From contig NZ_NITZ01000009.1 of the NCBI RefSeq assembly GCF_002632615.1, forward strand, positions 82,677 through 146,676: a stretch of DNA of 64,000 bases. Reading direction: 5' to 3'. Each line of letters begins with the position of its first letter. Position 1 is the stretch's first letter. The notes below the pieces were generated by a model, which saw nothing but the letters and a program-made list of their open reading frames with translations, had not been told where the DNA came from and searched no databases. The stretch is from Xenorhabdus miraniensis. GTDB taxonomy: Bacteria; Pseudomonadota; Gammaproteobacteria; Enterobacterales; Enterobacteriaceae. The position numbers were made by a program, and so were the translations under genes. This document shows positions 27,736-35,988 of the stretch, piece by piece.

Positions 27736-28942
27736 TATCCTTCCACAATATTTTATTTTTCTTTACCAAAAACAAAAAAACAGAAATAAACAGTAAAATC
27801 ACCCCAATAAATAGCCAAGGGGAGATAAATTTATTTTCCATCATATAAAACGCAATAGAAGGTGTAATCATAATACCTATGTTCACACCAGCTGAATAAA
27901 AACCTAAATTTCTATCAACCGTTTCACGTAAAGATATACCACTAATATAATGCGTGATAGCAGGGAATATTATCATTTCGCCCAAAGACCATAATACAGT
28001 AGCGCTTATTAGAAGAAAAATACTATGACCGTAGATCATTAATGAGAATCCTCCTCCTGCCAACAAAAATCCTAAAACTAATGAAAGTCTACTATTGATA
28101 TTATTCATTTTTTTATTAATCGGAATCTCAAATAAAATCACAAGAAACGCATTAACAAAGAAAATAACACCGACAAAGTAGCTGGGCAGTGATGTATAGC
28201 CTATAATATAGGCAGAAAGAAAGGTTGGCGGAAGTGCATAGGCAATATGTACAGGTAAAACGGAAGATAGAATAACCACTAATCTTGAAGATTGATATTT
28301 TCTATCTTCCGAAACTTCATATTCCTTTTTCATATTATCATCCGTGTCATCAAGCTCTCTATTAAGAGTAGTTCTGACTCTCAGAGAGAAAAGGTAAAAA
28401 ATAAGTGAGAATAAAGCAAAAACTGCATTCACTAAAAAAACAGATATAGGACTGACAGAAAATATAATCCCTCCTATAAAGGGTCCAATTGCCATACCGA
28501 TATTTATAGCTAATCTATTACATGAAAAGGCAATTTTCCTTGTTGAATAATCTGAATTTGCAACTGTTTCAGAATAGGCGGCAGGCGTAAAAGACTCATA
28601 GCTCATTCCCCAAAGAAAAGAAAATACAATAATTGTATGATAAGAATCTAGGAATGGAATAACAAACAAGATCATCGATGTAAACAATAATGAAAAAACA
28701 ATAATTCTATTAGAGCCAAATTTTGTAATAAAATAGCCGATAATAAGATCACAAAGTAATGCACCTGCACCAAAAACACCGACTAACACACCCGCTTGAA
28801 TGGCAGTTAATGATTTTTCCTGTATAAGATATGCGGCAAAGAATGGGAACCCCATCGTTCCCATTCTGAATGAAAGCGTCGCAAAAAATAAAGATTGAAG
28901 TTTTTTGTTCAATCCTCGTATCGTTGCTATTGTGTCAAACAT
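27728..28942 (-). CDS. MFS transporter of the island operon
   Basis: This 404-residue protein has about 12 hydrophobic segments in two halves, separated by a charged cytoplasmic loop near residues 190-218 (RELDDTDDNMKKEYEVSEDRK). The pattern FGAGALLCDLIIGYFITKFGSNR is the MFS loop 2-3 motif A in a diverged form. It overlaps the ATP-grasp gene by 8 bases and the PLP-enzyme gene by 8 bases. By position it is likely to export the product of the operon and could give self-protection. The substrate is not known. Confidence 0.82.
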   Translation of the reverse strand: MFDTIATIRGLNKKLQSLFFATLSFRMGTMGFPFFAAYLIQEKSLTAIQAGVLVGVFGAGALLCDLIIGYFITKFGSNRIIVFSLLFTSMILFVIPFLDSYHTIIVFSFLWGMSYESFTPAAYSETVANSDYSTRKIAFSCNRLAINIGMAIGPFIGGIIFSVSPISVFLVNAVFALFSLIFYLFSLRVRTTLNRELDDTDDNMKKEYEVSEDRKYQSSRLVVILSSVLPVHIAYALPPTFLSAYIIGYTSLPSYFVGVIFFVNAFLVILFEIPINKKMNNINSRLSLVLGFLLAGGGFSLMIYGHSIFLLISATVLWSLGEMIIFPAITHYISGISLRETVDRNLGFYSAGVNIGIMITPSIAFYMMENKFISPWLFIGVILLFISVFLFLVKKNKILWKDNA

Positions 28943-30191
28943 TTAACTCATACACTCCATCTTTGATTGAATCTATTTTTTTATAATCTAATTCGATAGC
29001 TGTTTTTTCATCCGAGAAAATAAATATCCTTAGTGGACTTGATAAGAGATCAATAGTGGGTGATATTTTTCTGCCAACACTATATTTTACTACTAATTTA
29101 AAAACCGTATCCAACCCTCTAATTTCATTCACTATACTTTCATTAATCGCGGTTATTATCCCATCCTGTTTCGTTGATGTGTTTAAAACACATGCTTCTT
29201 TTAATTTTCTATATTTTTTACCTGCAAAATTTTTCAAGAACCTATCCGGAGAGCAATAGGCAATATAAGTTATTCTTGCCTGATTGTTACCCAACACAAT
29301 ATCGTGAAAATCAGGTTCCATGTTTCCATTTAGTCTCGCTCCTATTTCAACAAGTGCAGGCCCCTTATCAGTTAATATCACTTCTGCGTGAGCCGGACCA
29401 TTCATTATCCCTAGAGCGGGCAAGACCTTATAGATATAATCAACCAATAATTTTGCTTCATCGCTATTCTCATCAATCAACACATCTCTGTCATATATGT
29501 TCTTCCCGCCATGGACCATTTTTTTAACATATTTCCATATCCCACAAATATAAACATGCCCATGACTACTTACTGTATCAACGATATATTCATCACCTTC
29601 AAGAAATGATTGAACTAATATATCCTTATTATCAAGGCCAAATATATCTTTATTGTTTAAAACAACATCACACGCATCAATAACATCCTTTTCATTAAAA
29701 CAAATAGTCACACCATCCGTTGAGGCTGAACTTAGTGGTTTTACAACACAAGGATATCCACTTTGGTTATTCACCCAATCAAGGATATGATTTTTTTCTG
29801 CTGATTTAATTTGGCATGTCGCGTTAATATTATTTTGATGCAACGTTTCAATCATATCATATTTATTTCGCCTAGAACTGGATAATTGAGTTCCGTTTGA
29901 ATTGGTTAAATGAAGTGATTCACTTAATAAATCAGCTAAAATTACTCCCGGTTCCTGCCCAGCAATAATAGCAATCACATTCATTTCTTTCAATAAAATT
30001 ACAATTTCATCTAAATTACAACCATTATAAACTAAGTTAATTTCATATTCGGATAGATTAGGCCCTAACATTGTTGGCATCAGTTCAGGGGTGCTTTGTA
30101 CATGAATCAGCGAGATCCCATTTTCTTTAAAAAAACGTGGTAAAAAATTACCACTAGAATACACATCAACTAAAGCGACATATTCTTTCAT
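28935..30191 (-). CDS. ATP-grasp ligase of the island operon (BacD/L-amino acid ligase-like)
   Basis: This 418-residue protein has a three-part ATP-grasp layout. K151 in CVVKPLSSASTDGV is the ATP lysine followed by the glycine-rich loop. E201 in LEGDEYIVD and H268/E270 in GPAHAEVIL follow, and the metal site is E282IGARLNGN. This set is typical of carboxylate-amine ligases such as BacD/YwfE, which join two amino acids via an acyl phosphate. The protein probably forms a peptide or amide bond on a small carboxylic acid. The start at ATG 30191 has GGAAAA upstream. It lies 23 bases after the proline-dehydrogenase-like gene. Confidence 0.83.
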   Translation of the reverse strand: MKEYVALVDVYSSGNFLPRFFKENGISLIHVQSTPELMPTMLGPNLSEYEINLVYNGCNLDEIVILLKEMNVIAIIAGQEPGVILADLLSESLHLTNSNGTQLSSSRRNKYDMIETLHQNNINATCQIKSAEKNHILDWVNNQSGYPCVVKPLSSASTDGVTICFNEKDVIDACDVVLNNKDIFGLDNKDILVQSFLEGDEYIVDTVSSHGHVYICGIWKYVKKMVHGGKNIYDRDVLIDENSDEAKLLVDYIYKVLPALGIMNGPAHAEVILTDKGPALVEIGARLNGNMEPDFHDIVLGNNQARITYIAYCSPDRFLKNFAGKKYRKLKEACVLNTSTKQDGIITAINESIVNEIRGLDTVFKLVVKYSVGRKISPTIDLLSSPLRIFIFSDEKTAIELDYKKIDSIKDGVYELNV

Positions 30192-30214
30192 CGGTTTTCC
30201 ATTTACTTATATAA

Positions 30215-31195
30215 CTAATAGTTATATGACTTTTTGATTTTACCATTTAAATAAATATCATTGAATGCTTGATAAATATTTTCAGGTGATTCTGCTAAAC
30301 GATGTATAAAATGCAAATACCAATTGTAACCGTAAACACAGGCAATACGCGGTTTAATGACAGACAAATCTCTAGTGCTTTTCAGTAATTCAGGCCTTAC
30401 ACCATGCAGCATTTCATGCTCCCCTGTCTTATGTATACCTTCCCCTCTAATCATTTCTATTAGCTTTGGATCTTGAGTTGCATAAGCAAAGATATTTTCA
30501 TTATTAGCTATTTCTATTAAAATTTCCATATATCTCTTATCAAGTTTGCTTCCTCTGGGGAGAGATATTTTCTCAGGTTCATCATAAACCCCCTTGACTA
30601 ACCTAATTTTACATCCGGTTTTAAGAACATCCTTTATATCATCCTTAGTTCTATTTAATTGAGCTTGTAACGTTATTCCTAAGTTACTAAACTTCTTTCT
30701 CAGCATAAAGAAAATATCAAGAATGATATCAGTCCATTTAGATCTTTCCATACTAATGATTATGGGTATATCTTTTTTGATTGCTTTCTCACAAATTTTC
30801 TCACAATTCAGAATAGCAATCTCTTTTGAAATTCCTGAACCTAAATTAGATAAATCAAATCCTAACTGAGGTTTACTATCAACCCCATTGTCTATACGGT
30901 CGATCAAATTAAGATATTCATTAACTATTGTATCTACTTCAGCTATTGAGGAAGCCTCTTCACCTGCAAATTCGATTCCCGTGTTATAGCCTATACTTGC
31001 TAAATTTTGTAACCTTTCGAATAACTCAGAAATATTTTCACCGACAATATAGCGATGTGCTGCAGGTCTTAAAAAGTCCTGAAATTCTTTTGATGATATG
31101 AATAATTCTCTTAAAGAAGCATTGGCAGCAAAGTACTTAAGTGCCTTAGAGGTTATTAGTCTTTGGTTTACGTCATTCATAAAAACAAGGTTCAT
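30215..31195 (-). CDS. Proline dehydrogenase-like flavoenzyme of the island operon
   Basis: This 326-residue protein has the PRODH (beta/alpha)8 fold. The FAD-contact strand IRLVKGVYDEPEK is near residues 197-209, EMLHGVRPELL near 261-271, and the substrate-carboxylate motif RLAESPEN near 299-306. The family oxidises proline to pyrroline-5-carboxylate. Here it is monofunctional, without the P5C-dehydrogenase and DNA-binding parts of enterobacterial PutA, and it sits in a biosynthetic-type operon. This resembles the use of CarD in carbapenem synthesis. I chose ATG 31195 (AAGGA 9 bases upstream) over a TTG six bases earlier. Confidence 0.83.
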   Translation of the reverse strand: MNLVFMNDVNQRLITSKALKYFAANASLRELFISSKEFQDFLRPAAHRYIVGENISELFERLQNLASIGYNTGIEFAGEEASSIAEVDTIVNEYLNLIDRIDNGVDSKPQLGFDLSNLGSGISKEIAILNCEKICEKAIKKDIPIIISMERSKWTDIILDIFFMLRKKFSNLGITLQAQLNRTKDDIKDVLKTGCKIRLVKGVYDEPEKISLPRGSKLDKRYMEILIEIANNENIFAYATQDPKLIEMIRGEGIHKTGEHEMLHGVRPELLKSTRDLSVIKPRIACVYGYNWYLHFIHRLAESPENIYQAFNDIYLNGKIKKSYNY

Positions 31196-31219
31196 AAGCA
31201 ATATCCTTTTTAATATAGG

Positions 31220-32275
31220 TTATTGAAGAGACAACATATATTTCGCAAAACTGTGACTAACATCATTTTTTTCATTCAATCGTTTATACTCTCTATATTT
31301 TTTAGCATAACTAAGCAGTGTTTCTTCGTTTTTATTTTTACGTGTAAATATTCCTCCCCATAATCGATCCCACCTAGCATAATTTGTGTCACTCATCAGA
31401 TGGATATGGGCTTTTTTCATATTCCAATGTGGAATACCCGGATGTAAATGATGAACCAGATGATAGTTATCATTATGTCTGCCAAAAAAGAAATTCTCCC
31501 ACCATGCTCCTTTGCGATTTCGAGTTAGTAATAGTGCTTCATTTTCAGATTCAGGCAAGGGGTAATGCTCGGAAAGTTCAACTATCCAACCAATCGCAAC
31601 GGCAAAGGTAAATAATGGCACTAACCAAAAAGCTAAAAAATATAATATAACATCAAAGTATACACAAACTGATAAAATAGCAATCCAATATAATAAAAAT
31701 GGAATTAACTCTTTTTTCCCCTCCTCGTTCTCATTATTTTGTATCTTTATTCTATCTTTTATTACATATTGTATATATTTGAAGGACCTGTAACCTGTTA
31801 GGGCTAATAAAATATTTTTAATGAAGAAATCTTTTGAATCTTCATTCGAATTGTACAGCCCAGATTTTATATGAAAGTTATAATCTGGATCTTTATCTTT
31901 ATCCCCTAAATAAACGTGATGATATTTAATATGCGAATAACTATAAGAATTATAAAAATGAAACACCAAATAGCCAGACAAGTAAGTACCAGCTATATAA
32001 TTTAACACCTTATTTTTAGCCAAGACATTATGAGATGCCTCATGTAATATATTAGTGAACGCTCTTTGTGTAGAACCAATCACAAATAATGAAATAGGGT
32101 AAAACCAATAACTGACACCAAGTGTTAAATATATTGATATAGCTATAAGAGAGTAGTCCTTTAAAATAGCTAACAGCCAGTGATAATTATCTTGTTTACA
32201 TAAAGGCTTTAATCCTCTAATTACATCTCTTGATATTTTATACCTATTAGATACCTCTATATTTTCAGAAATCAT
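31220..32275 (-). CDS. Membrane fatty acid desaturase-family di-iron oxidase of the island operon
   Basis: This 351-residue membrane protein has the three histidine boxes of the desaturase/hydroxylase family: H78EASH, H115IKYHH, and H272LVHHLH. Additional histidines lie at SEHYPL (237) and GRHNDN (267). Four to five hydrophobic segments lie between them. The family inserts double bonds or hydroxyls using di-iron and oxygen. One member, RtxC of Bradyrhizobium, acts on an amino-acid toxin rather than on lipid, which fits this context better than fatty acid desaturation. It is the first gene of the operon, and a TAAGGG RBS precedes the ATG. Confidence 0.85.
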   Translation of the reverse strand: MISENIEVSNRYKISRDVIRGLKPLCKQDNYHWLLAILKDYSLIAISIYLTLGVSYWFYPISLFVIGSTQRAFTNILHEASHNVLAKNKVLNYIAGTYLSGYLVFHFYNSYSYSHIKYHHVYLGDKDKDPDYNFHIKSGLYNSNEDSKDFFIKNILLALTGYRSFKYIQYVIKDRIKIQNNENEEGKKELIPFLLYWIAILSVCVYFDVILYFLAFWLVPLFTFAVAIGWIVELSEHYPLPESENEALLLTRNRKGAWWENFFFGRHNDNYHLVHHLHPGIPHWNMKKAHIHLMSDTNYARWDRLWGGIFTRKNKNEETLLSYAKKYREYKRLNEKNDVSHSFAKYMLSLQ

Positions 32276-32954
32276 AACACACCCTTACTTAATAAGGAAA
32301 AATAAGATCATGATGTTGATAATATATTTTCCAATAAAGATAAAACTTGATTTTTACTAGAAAGTAGTATTTAATTTCGAAATTAAATGCGTAATTATAA
32401 CTAAAGAAACTTGCTTTTAAAGTCAATTATAACTATCTACATTAAATTTTATTTAACTTTCACACAAGTACATAATCACTCCTATAAAAATCTAATTTTA
32501 GTTTTAAATATAAACCAAGCATTAAACATTTGGTTATAGTTTCACTGATAAATATTTAATATGACTACGCTAGATAAACACAAAAATTAAAATAGCAAAC
32601 AAGTTACATAAACACAACAAACTAAATTAAAAAAATAACACTTTAGGGTTAAATTTATTTTAGTGCTTCCAATTTGGTTTCATTTTGTGAAAAATACACA
32701 TCCTTATAATGAAATTTATAAACAATGCCATACTCTAATTGGTTTTTTATTTATGAAGAAATAAAAATTAGAAATGCTCTTCAGAGAAAAAGTTTGGATA
32801 GTAATTTTATCTACACATAATGTCGCTCTGAAAAATTAAATAATGTCAATTTATCTATTAAACTAAATAGATCAGATATTATATTCAGGATGGGGTCATG
32901 TATTAAATAATGAGTTGTAGCAGGCTTATCGGTTTTTAGTGATGAAGGTAAAGC
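32276..32954. other. AT-rich non-coding region upstream of the island operon
   Basis: I see no convincing gene in these roughly 680 bases. The sequence is very AT-rich on both strands and must contain the operon promoter. No sigma-70 pair stands out, although several TATAAT-like hexamers exist. The only strong element is the perfect palindrome at 32369-32388. Confidence 0.6.
32369..32388. promoter_or_regulatory. Perfect 20-bp palindrome, candidate operator of the island operon
   Basis: ATTTAATTTCGAAATTAAAT reads identically on both strands with no spacer. Its near edge lies 94 bases upstream of the desaturase start. Palindromes of this size are typical operator sites for dimeric repressors. 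No regulator gene lies within the island, so the binding protein would be encoded elsewhere. Confidence 0.5.
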
Positions 32955-33288
32955 ATGGCTAAAGTTAACGTCTATTGTTGTTATTGTCACAAATTAGAAC
33001 ATGTCAAAGTGGTGATCGCAGCAGGAAAACGTTGGAAAAACTGCTTTTACTTCTGTCTTCTTTTAATATCTGGTTTTACTGTACAGATGACTATGTCGTT
33101 TGTCATTGCTTTCCTGAGAAAAAACACCTCACGGGAAAGACGTTTACCCAACGTATCGGGAGAACTAATCTCACTCAGCGTATCCGCCTAAAAAGGCTAA
33201 ACCGAAAAACGATAGGTTATTCCAAATCCGAAGAAACACACAATAAAGGATAGGAACGTTCATTGAAAATGAATACTACTTCCTTTAA
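32955..33288 (+). mobile_element. IS1-family insertion sequence remnant (fused insA/insB fragments)
   Basis: An InsA-like zinc-ribbon start (MAKVNVYCCYCHKLEHVK) runs only about 20-25 codons. In another frame it is followed by the C-terminal half of InsB (LLSSFNIWFYCTDD, EKKHLTGKTFTQRI, NLTQRIRLKRLNRKTIGYSKSEE). A further frameshift near 33250 is needed to read the end IGTFIENEYYFL, stop at 33286-33288. Most of insA and the front of insB are deleted. I could not define terminal inverted repeats. The element is dead and marks the csdA side of the island. Confidence 0.8.
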
Positions 33289-33427
33289 ATGATCTCACTA
33301 TTGGAGTCATGACTAACTGATTAAGATACAATTTTATGAAACAGAAGCATTTCCTTGAACGTTTCAGTCAATATATTAAACACACGCCCCTACTATAAAT
33401 AGAGGCGTAATCAACAACAAACTAATA

Positions 33428-34633
33428 TCACTCATCCAGCAACGACAGCGCAAATTTCACCGCTTCAATCAATCTATCTGCATCTTGCTGGTTGTTATAA
33501 GGCATAAATGAAGCGCGCAAGCAGCCGCTGATCCCAAGAGCTTCTAGCAAGGGTTGAGCGCAATGTTGCCCCGAACGCAGGGAGATATTTTGTTCTGCAA
33601 TCAGTGTTGCTAAGTCACTGTGATGTATTCCGGCGAAATTGAACGCCAGCAAACTGGAACTAGCCACACGGTAGCTGATAAAACCCGGCAGAAGGCTGAG
33701 TTGCTGCTCGGTGTAATCCGTCAGGGCAATGGCATGGGATTCGGCGAGCTGGATATCAATGGTTTTCAGCCACTCCAGAGTTGTTGCAAAGCCGATTACG
33801 CCAGCAACGTTAGGTGTACCTGCTTCAAAGCGATAGGGCACGGCTTCCGGTGTGAAACCGTCAAATGAGACTTGAGTCAGCATTTTGCCGCCGCCATGCC
33901 ACGGAGACATCGCATTCAGTAACTCAGTTTTGCCATACAACACACCCAACCCATTCGGGCCATACAGTTTATGGGCTGAGAACGCATAAAAATCGATATC
34001 CAGTTGCTGAACATCAATAGGTGCGTGAACGATGCCCTGAGCACCATCAACCAGTACCTTGCAGTGATATTGATGGGCGAGTGTTGTGACCTGTGCCAAA
34101 TCGATGGCGGCGCCAGTCACGTTCGACATTTGGCTGATGGCGACTAGTCGGCTTTTCTCATTTAACAGTTCTACCAGTTTCTCTATTTCAGGTTGGCGTT
34201 GGTTGCCAATCGGCCATTTTACGATTTTGACGCCTGTCTGTTCTGCCAGAATCAGCCACGGTAGCAGGTTAGAGTGGTGTTCCTGTTCGCTGATAATGAT
34301 TTCATCACCTACGTTCAGGCGGGTGCGAAAGTAACTCTGCGCTACCAGATTAATGGACTCAGTGGTGCCTTTCGTCCAGATGATATCCACAGGTAATGGC
34401 GCATTGATCAATTCCGCGACCCGTGATCGGGCTTGCTCATAACGCGCGGTCATGGCTTGTGCTGTCGCGTGCTGGCTGCGATGTACCGTCGCACTGTGGT
34501 TCTGGTAATAGTGTTCGGTCGCCTCAATCATACATCTCGGCTTTAATGCAGTGGCGGCACTATCCAGAAACGTGGTTGATTCTTGCAGGGCAGGAAATTG
34601 TTGGCGGAATTGTTCTGAGTCAAAGGCTTTCAT
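33428..34633 (-). CDS. csdA: Cysteine desulfurase CsdA
   Basis: CsdA removes sulfur from cysteine (and selenium from selenocysteine) and passes it to CsdE. It has 401 residues. The PLP lysine is K222 in FSAHKLYGPNG, and the persulfide cysteine is C358 in LRSGQHCAQPLL. It matches the E. coli protein over its full length. It is separated from its partner csdE by the island. An imperfect hairpin (ACGCCCCT...AGAGGCGT, 33383-33408) follows the gene but lacks a T-run. Confidence 0.96.
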   Translation of the reverse strand: MKAFDSEQFRQQFPALQESTTFLDSAATALKPRCMIEATEHYYQNHSATVHRSQHATAQAMTARYEQARSRVAELINAPLPVDIIWTKGTTESINLVAQSYFRTRLNVGDEIIISEQEHHSNLLPWLILAEQTGVKIVKWPIGNQRQPEIEKLVELLNEKSRLVAISQMSNVTGAAIDLAQVTTLAHQYHCKVLVDGAQGIVHAPIDVQQLDIDFYAFSAHKLYGPNGLGVLYGKTELLNAMSPWHGGGKMLTQVSFDGFTPEAVPYRFEAGTPNVAGVIGFATTLEWLKTIDIQLAESHAIALTDYTEQQLSLLPGFISYRVASSSLLAFNFAGIHHSDLATLIAEQNISLRSGQHCAQPLLEALGISGCLRASFMPYNNQQDADRLIEAVKFALSLLDE

Positions 34634-34715
34634 AAACGGTGTAATTTAATCATTGTGTGATAAAGAATAAGTTTTTCTTTAGCCAGAGGAAGGGGAATTC
34701 TACAGGAAAGTTGAG

Positions 34716-34914
34716 AAAAAAAGCACCGCAATTGCGGTGCATTAAAAAAATCACTATGGACAGACAGGGTAAATGTACAGGAAGTGAAAAAAAACGGTAG
34801 CTTACGCTACAAAGTCTGGATTACCAGACAACTTGCAAACACAACATCACAACCACAAAGCCAAAAGTATCAATGTATTAATACAAAGAGACTTTTCGTT
34901 CCGGCTTAGGAAGT
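34716..34914 (-). ncRNA. gcvB: GcvB small regulatory RNA
   Basis: On the minus strand the sequence begins ACTTCCTAAGCCGGAACGAAAAG and contains the G/T-rich linker GGTTGTGATGTTGTGTTTGC (R1), which base-pairs with ABC-transporter mRNAs. It then has the conserved CACTTCCTGTACATTTACCC and CTGTCTGTCCATAGTGATT. It ends in the terminator GCACCGCAATTGCGGTGC followed by seven T residues. The length is about 199 nt. It lies divergent from gcvA and next to csdA, as in E. coli. GcvB with Hfq represses many amino acid and peptide uptake genes. Confidence 0.96.
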
Positions 34915-34920
34915 GCGCAC

Positions 34921-34949
34921 ACTATAGGGATTTGCTGGTATATCATCAA
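34921..34949 (-). promoter_or_regulatory. gcvB promoter
   Basis: TTGATG and TATAGT are separated by 17 bases on the minus strand, and the -10 box ends 7 bases before the predicted +1 at 34914. The divergent gcvA start is about 90 bases away, so GcvA binding between the two genes is expected from the E. coli precedent. Confidence 0.8.
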
Positions 34950-35037
34950 GGGACAAATTATAATGCTTCGGATTATAAAAACTAATACCTGAACGAAAAG
35001 AGTTACCGGTATCGTCACCACCATATAAGAAACCAAC

Positions 35038-35988
35038 ATGTCTAAACGTTTACCTCCACTCAATGCCTTACGCGTTTTTGATGCCGCCGCCCGTCATTTA
35101 AGTTTTACTAAGGCGGCAGAAGAATTATTTGTGACTCAGGCCGCAGTTAGTCATCAGATGAAAAGTCTGGAAGATTTTCTGGGATTAAAGCTTTTTCGTC
35201 GTCGTAATCGTTCACTGTTGTTAACTGAAGATGGGCAGAGTTACTATCTCGATATCAAGGAAATTTTTACTGCTATCAATGATGCAACCCGCAAGCTTCA
35301 GGCACGTAGCGCTAAAGGGGCGTTAACCGTGAGTTTGTCTCCCAGTTTTGCTATTCAATGGCTGGTGCCACGGCTTTCTGGTTTTAATCAGAGCTTTCCG
35401 GGGATTGATGTCAGGATTCAGGCGATAGATCGGGAAGAAGATAAATTGACTGATGATGTTGATGTCGCCATTTTTTATGGCAGGGGCAATTGGCCGGGGT
35501 TGCGGACCGATCGTCTTTATCCTGAGTATTTACTGCCCGTCTGTTCTCCGGCCTTGTTGGCGGGAGACCGGCCCTTGAAAACCCCTTCAGATCTTGCCAG
35601 GCATACCTTATTGCACGATTCATCCCGGAGGGATTGGCAAGCCTATATTCGTCAGCTTGACATGCAGCAACAAATCAATGTCCAGCAAGGGCCAATATTC
35701 AGTCACAGTGCAATGGTGATTCAGGCGGCTGTGCACGGTCAGGGGGTTGCCCTTGCCAATAATGTTATGGCACAAAATGAAATTGATGCGGGGCGTTTGG
35801 TCTGTCCATTCAATGATGTTCTGGTCAGTAAGAACGCATTTTATTTGGTTTGTCACGATAATCAGGCAGAATTGGGCAAGATTGCCGCTTTTCGGAAATG
35901 GATATTGACGCAAGCCGCGTCCGAACAAGAAAGGTTGGGATATATCACTATACCCAATAGATGCCAATCTGAAACAGGAGCTGTGTGA
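35038..35988 (+). CDS. gcvA: LysR-type regulator GcvA
   Basis: GcvA controls the glycine cleavage operon and activates gcvB. It has 316 residues. The N-terminal winged HTH is FTKAAEELFVTQAAVSHQMKSLEDFLG (about 21-47), and the rest is the effector-binding domain. The first residues MSKRLPPLNALRVFDAAARHLSF match E. coli GcvA. It is transcribed away from gcvB. The stop overlaps the start of ygdD. Confidence 0.95.
   Translation: MSKRLPPLNALRVFDAAARHLSFTKAAEELFVTQAAVSHQMKSLEDFLGLKLFRRRNRSLLLTEDGQSYYLDIKEIFTAINDATRKLQARSAKGALTVSLSPSFAIQWLVPRLSGFNQSFPGIDVRIQAIDREEDKLTDDVDVAIFYGRGNWPGLRTDRLYPEYLLPVCSPALLAGDRPLKTPSDLARHTLLHDSSRRDWQAYIRQLDMQQQINVQQGPIFSHSAMVIQAAVHGQGVALANNVMAQNEIDAGRLVCPFNDVLVSKNAFYLVCHDNQAELGKIAAFRKWILTQAASEQERLGYITIPNRCQSETGAV

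Noticed and set aside
29174..29527. 117-codon plus-strand ORF opposite the ATP-grasp gene
   Set aside because: It is antisense to an intact ATP-grasp frame and has no recognisable domain or RBS.
32975..33253. 92-codon ORF as a new small gene of the island
   Set aside because: Its C-terminal part reads as IS1-family InsB (HLTGKTFTQRI, KRLNRKTIGYSKSEE) and its start is out of frame with the InsA fragment. It is a transposase remnant.
34878..35063. 61-codon minus-strand ORF across the gcvB 5' part
   Set aside because: It overlaps the gcvB promoter and the first bases of the gcvA coding region. The sequence is explained by the sRNA gene, and the peptide has no recognisable features.
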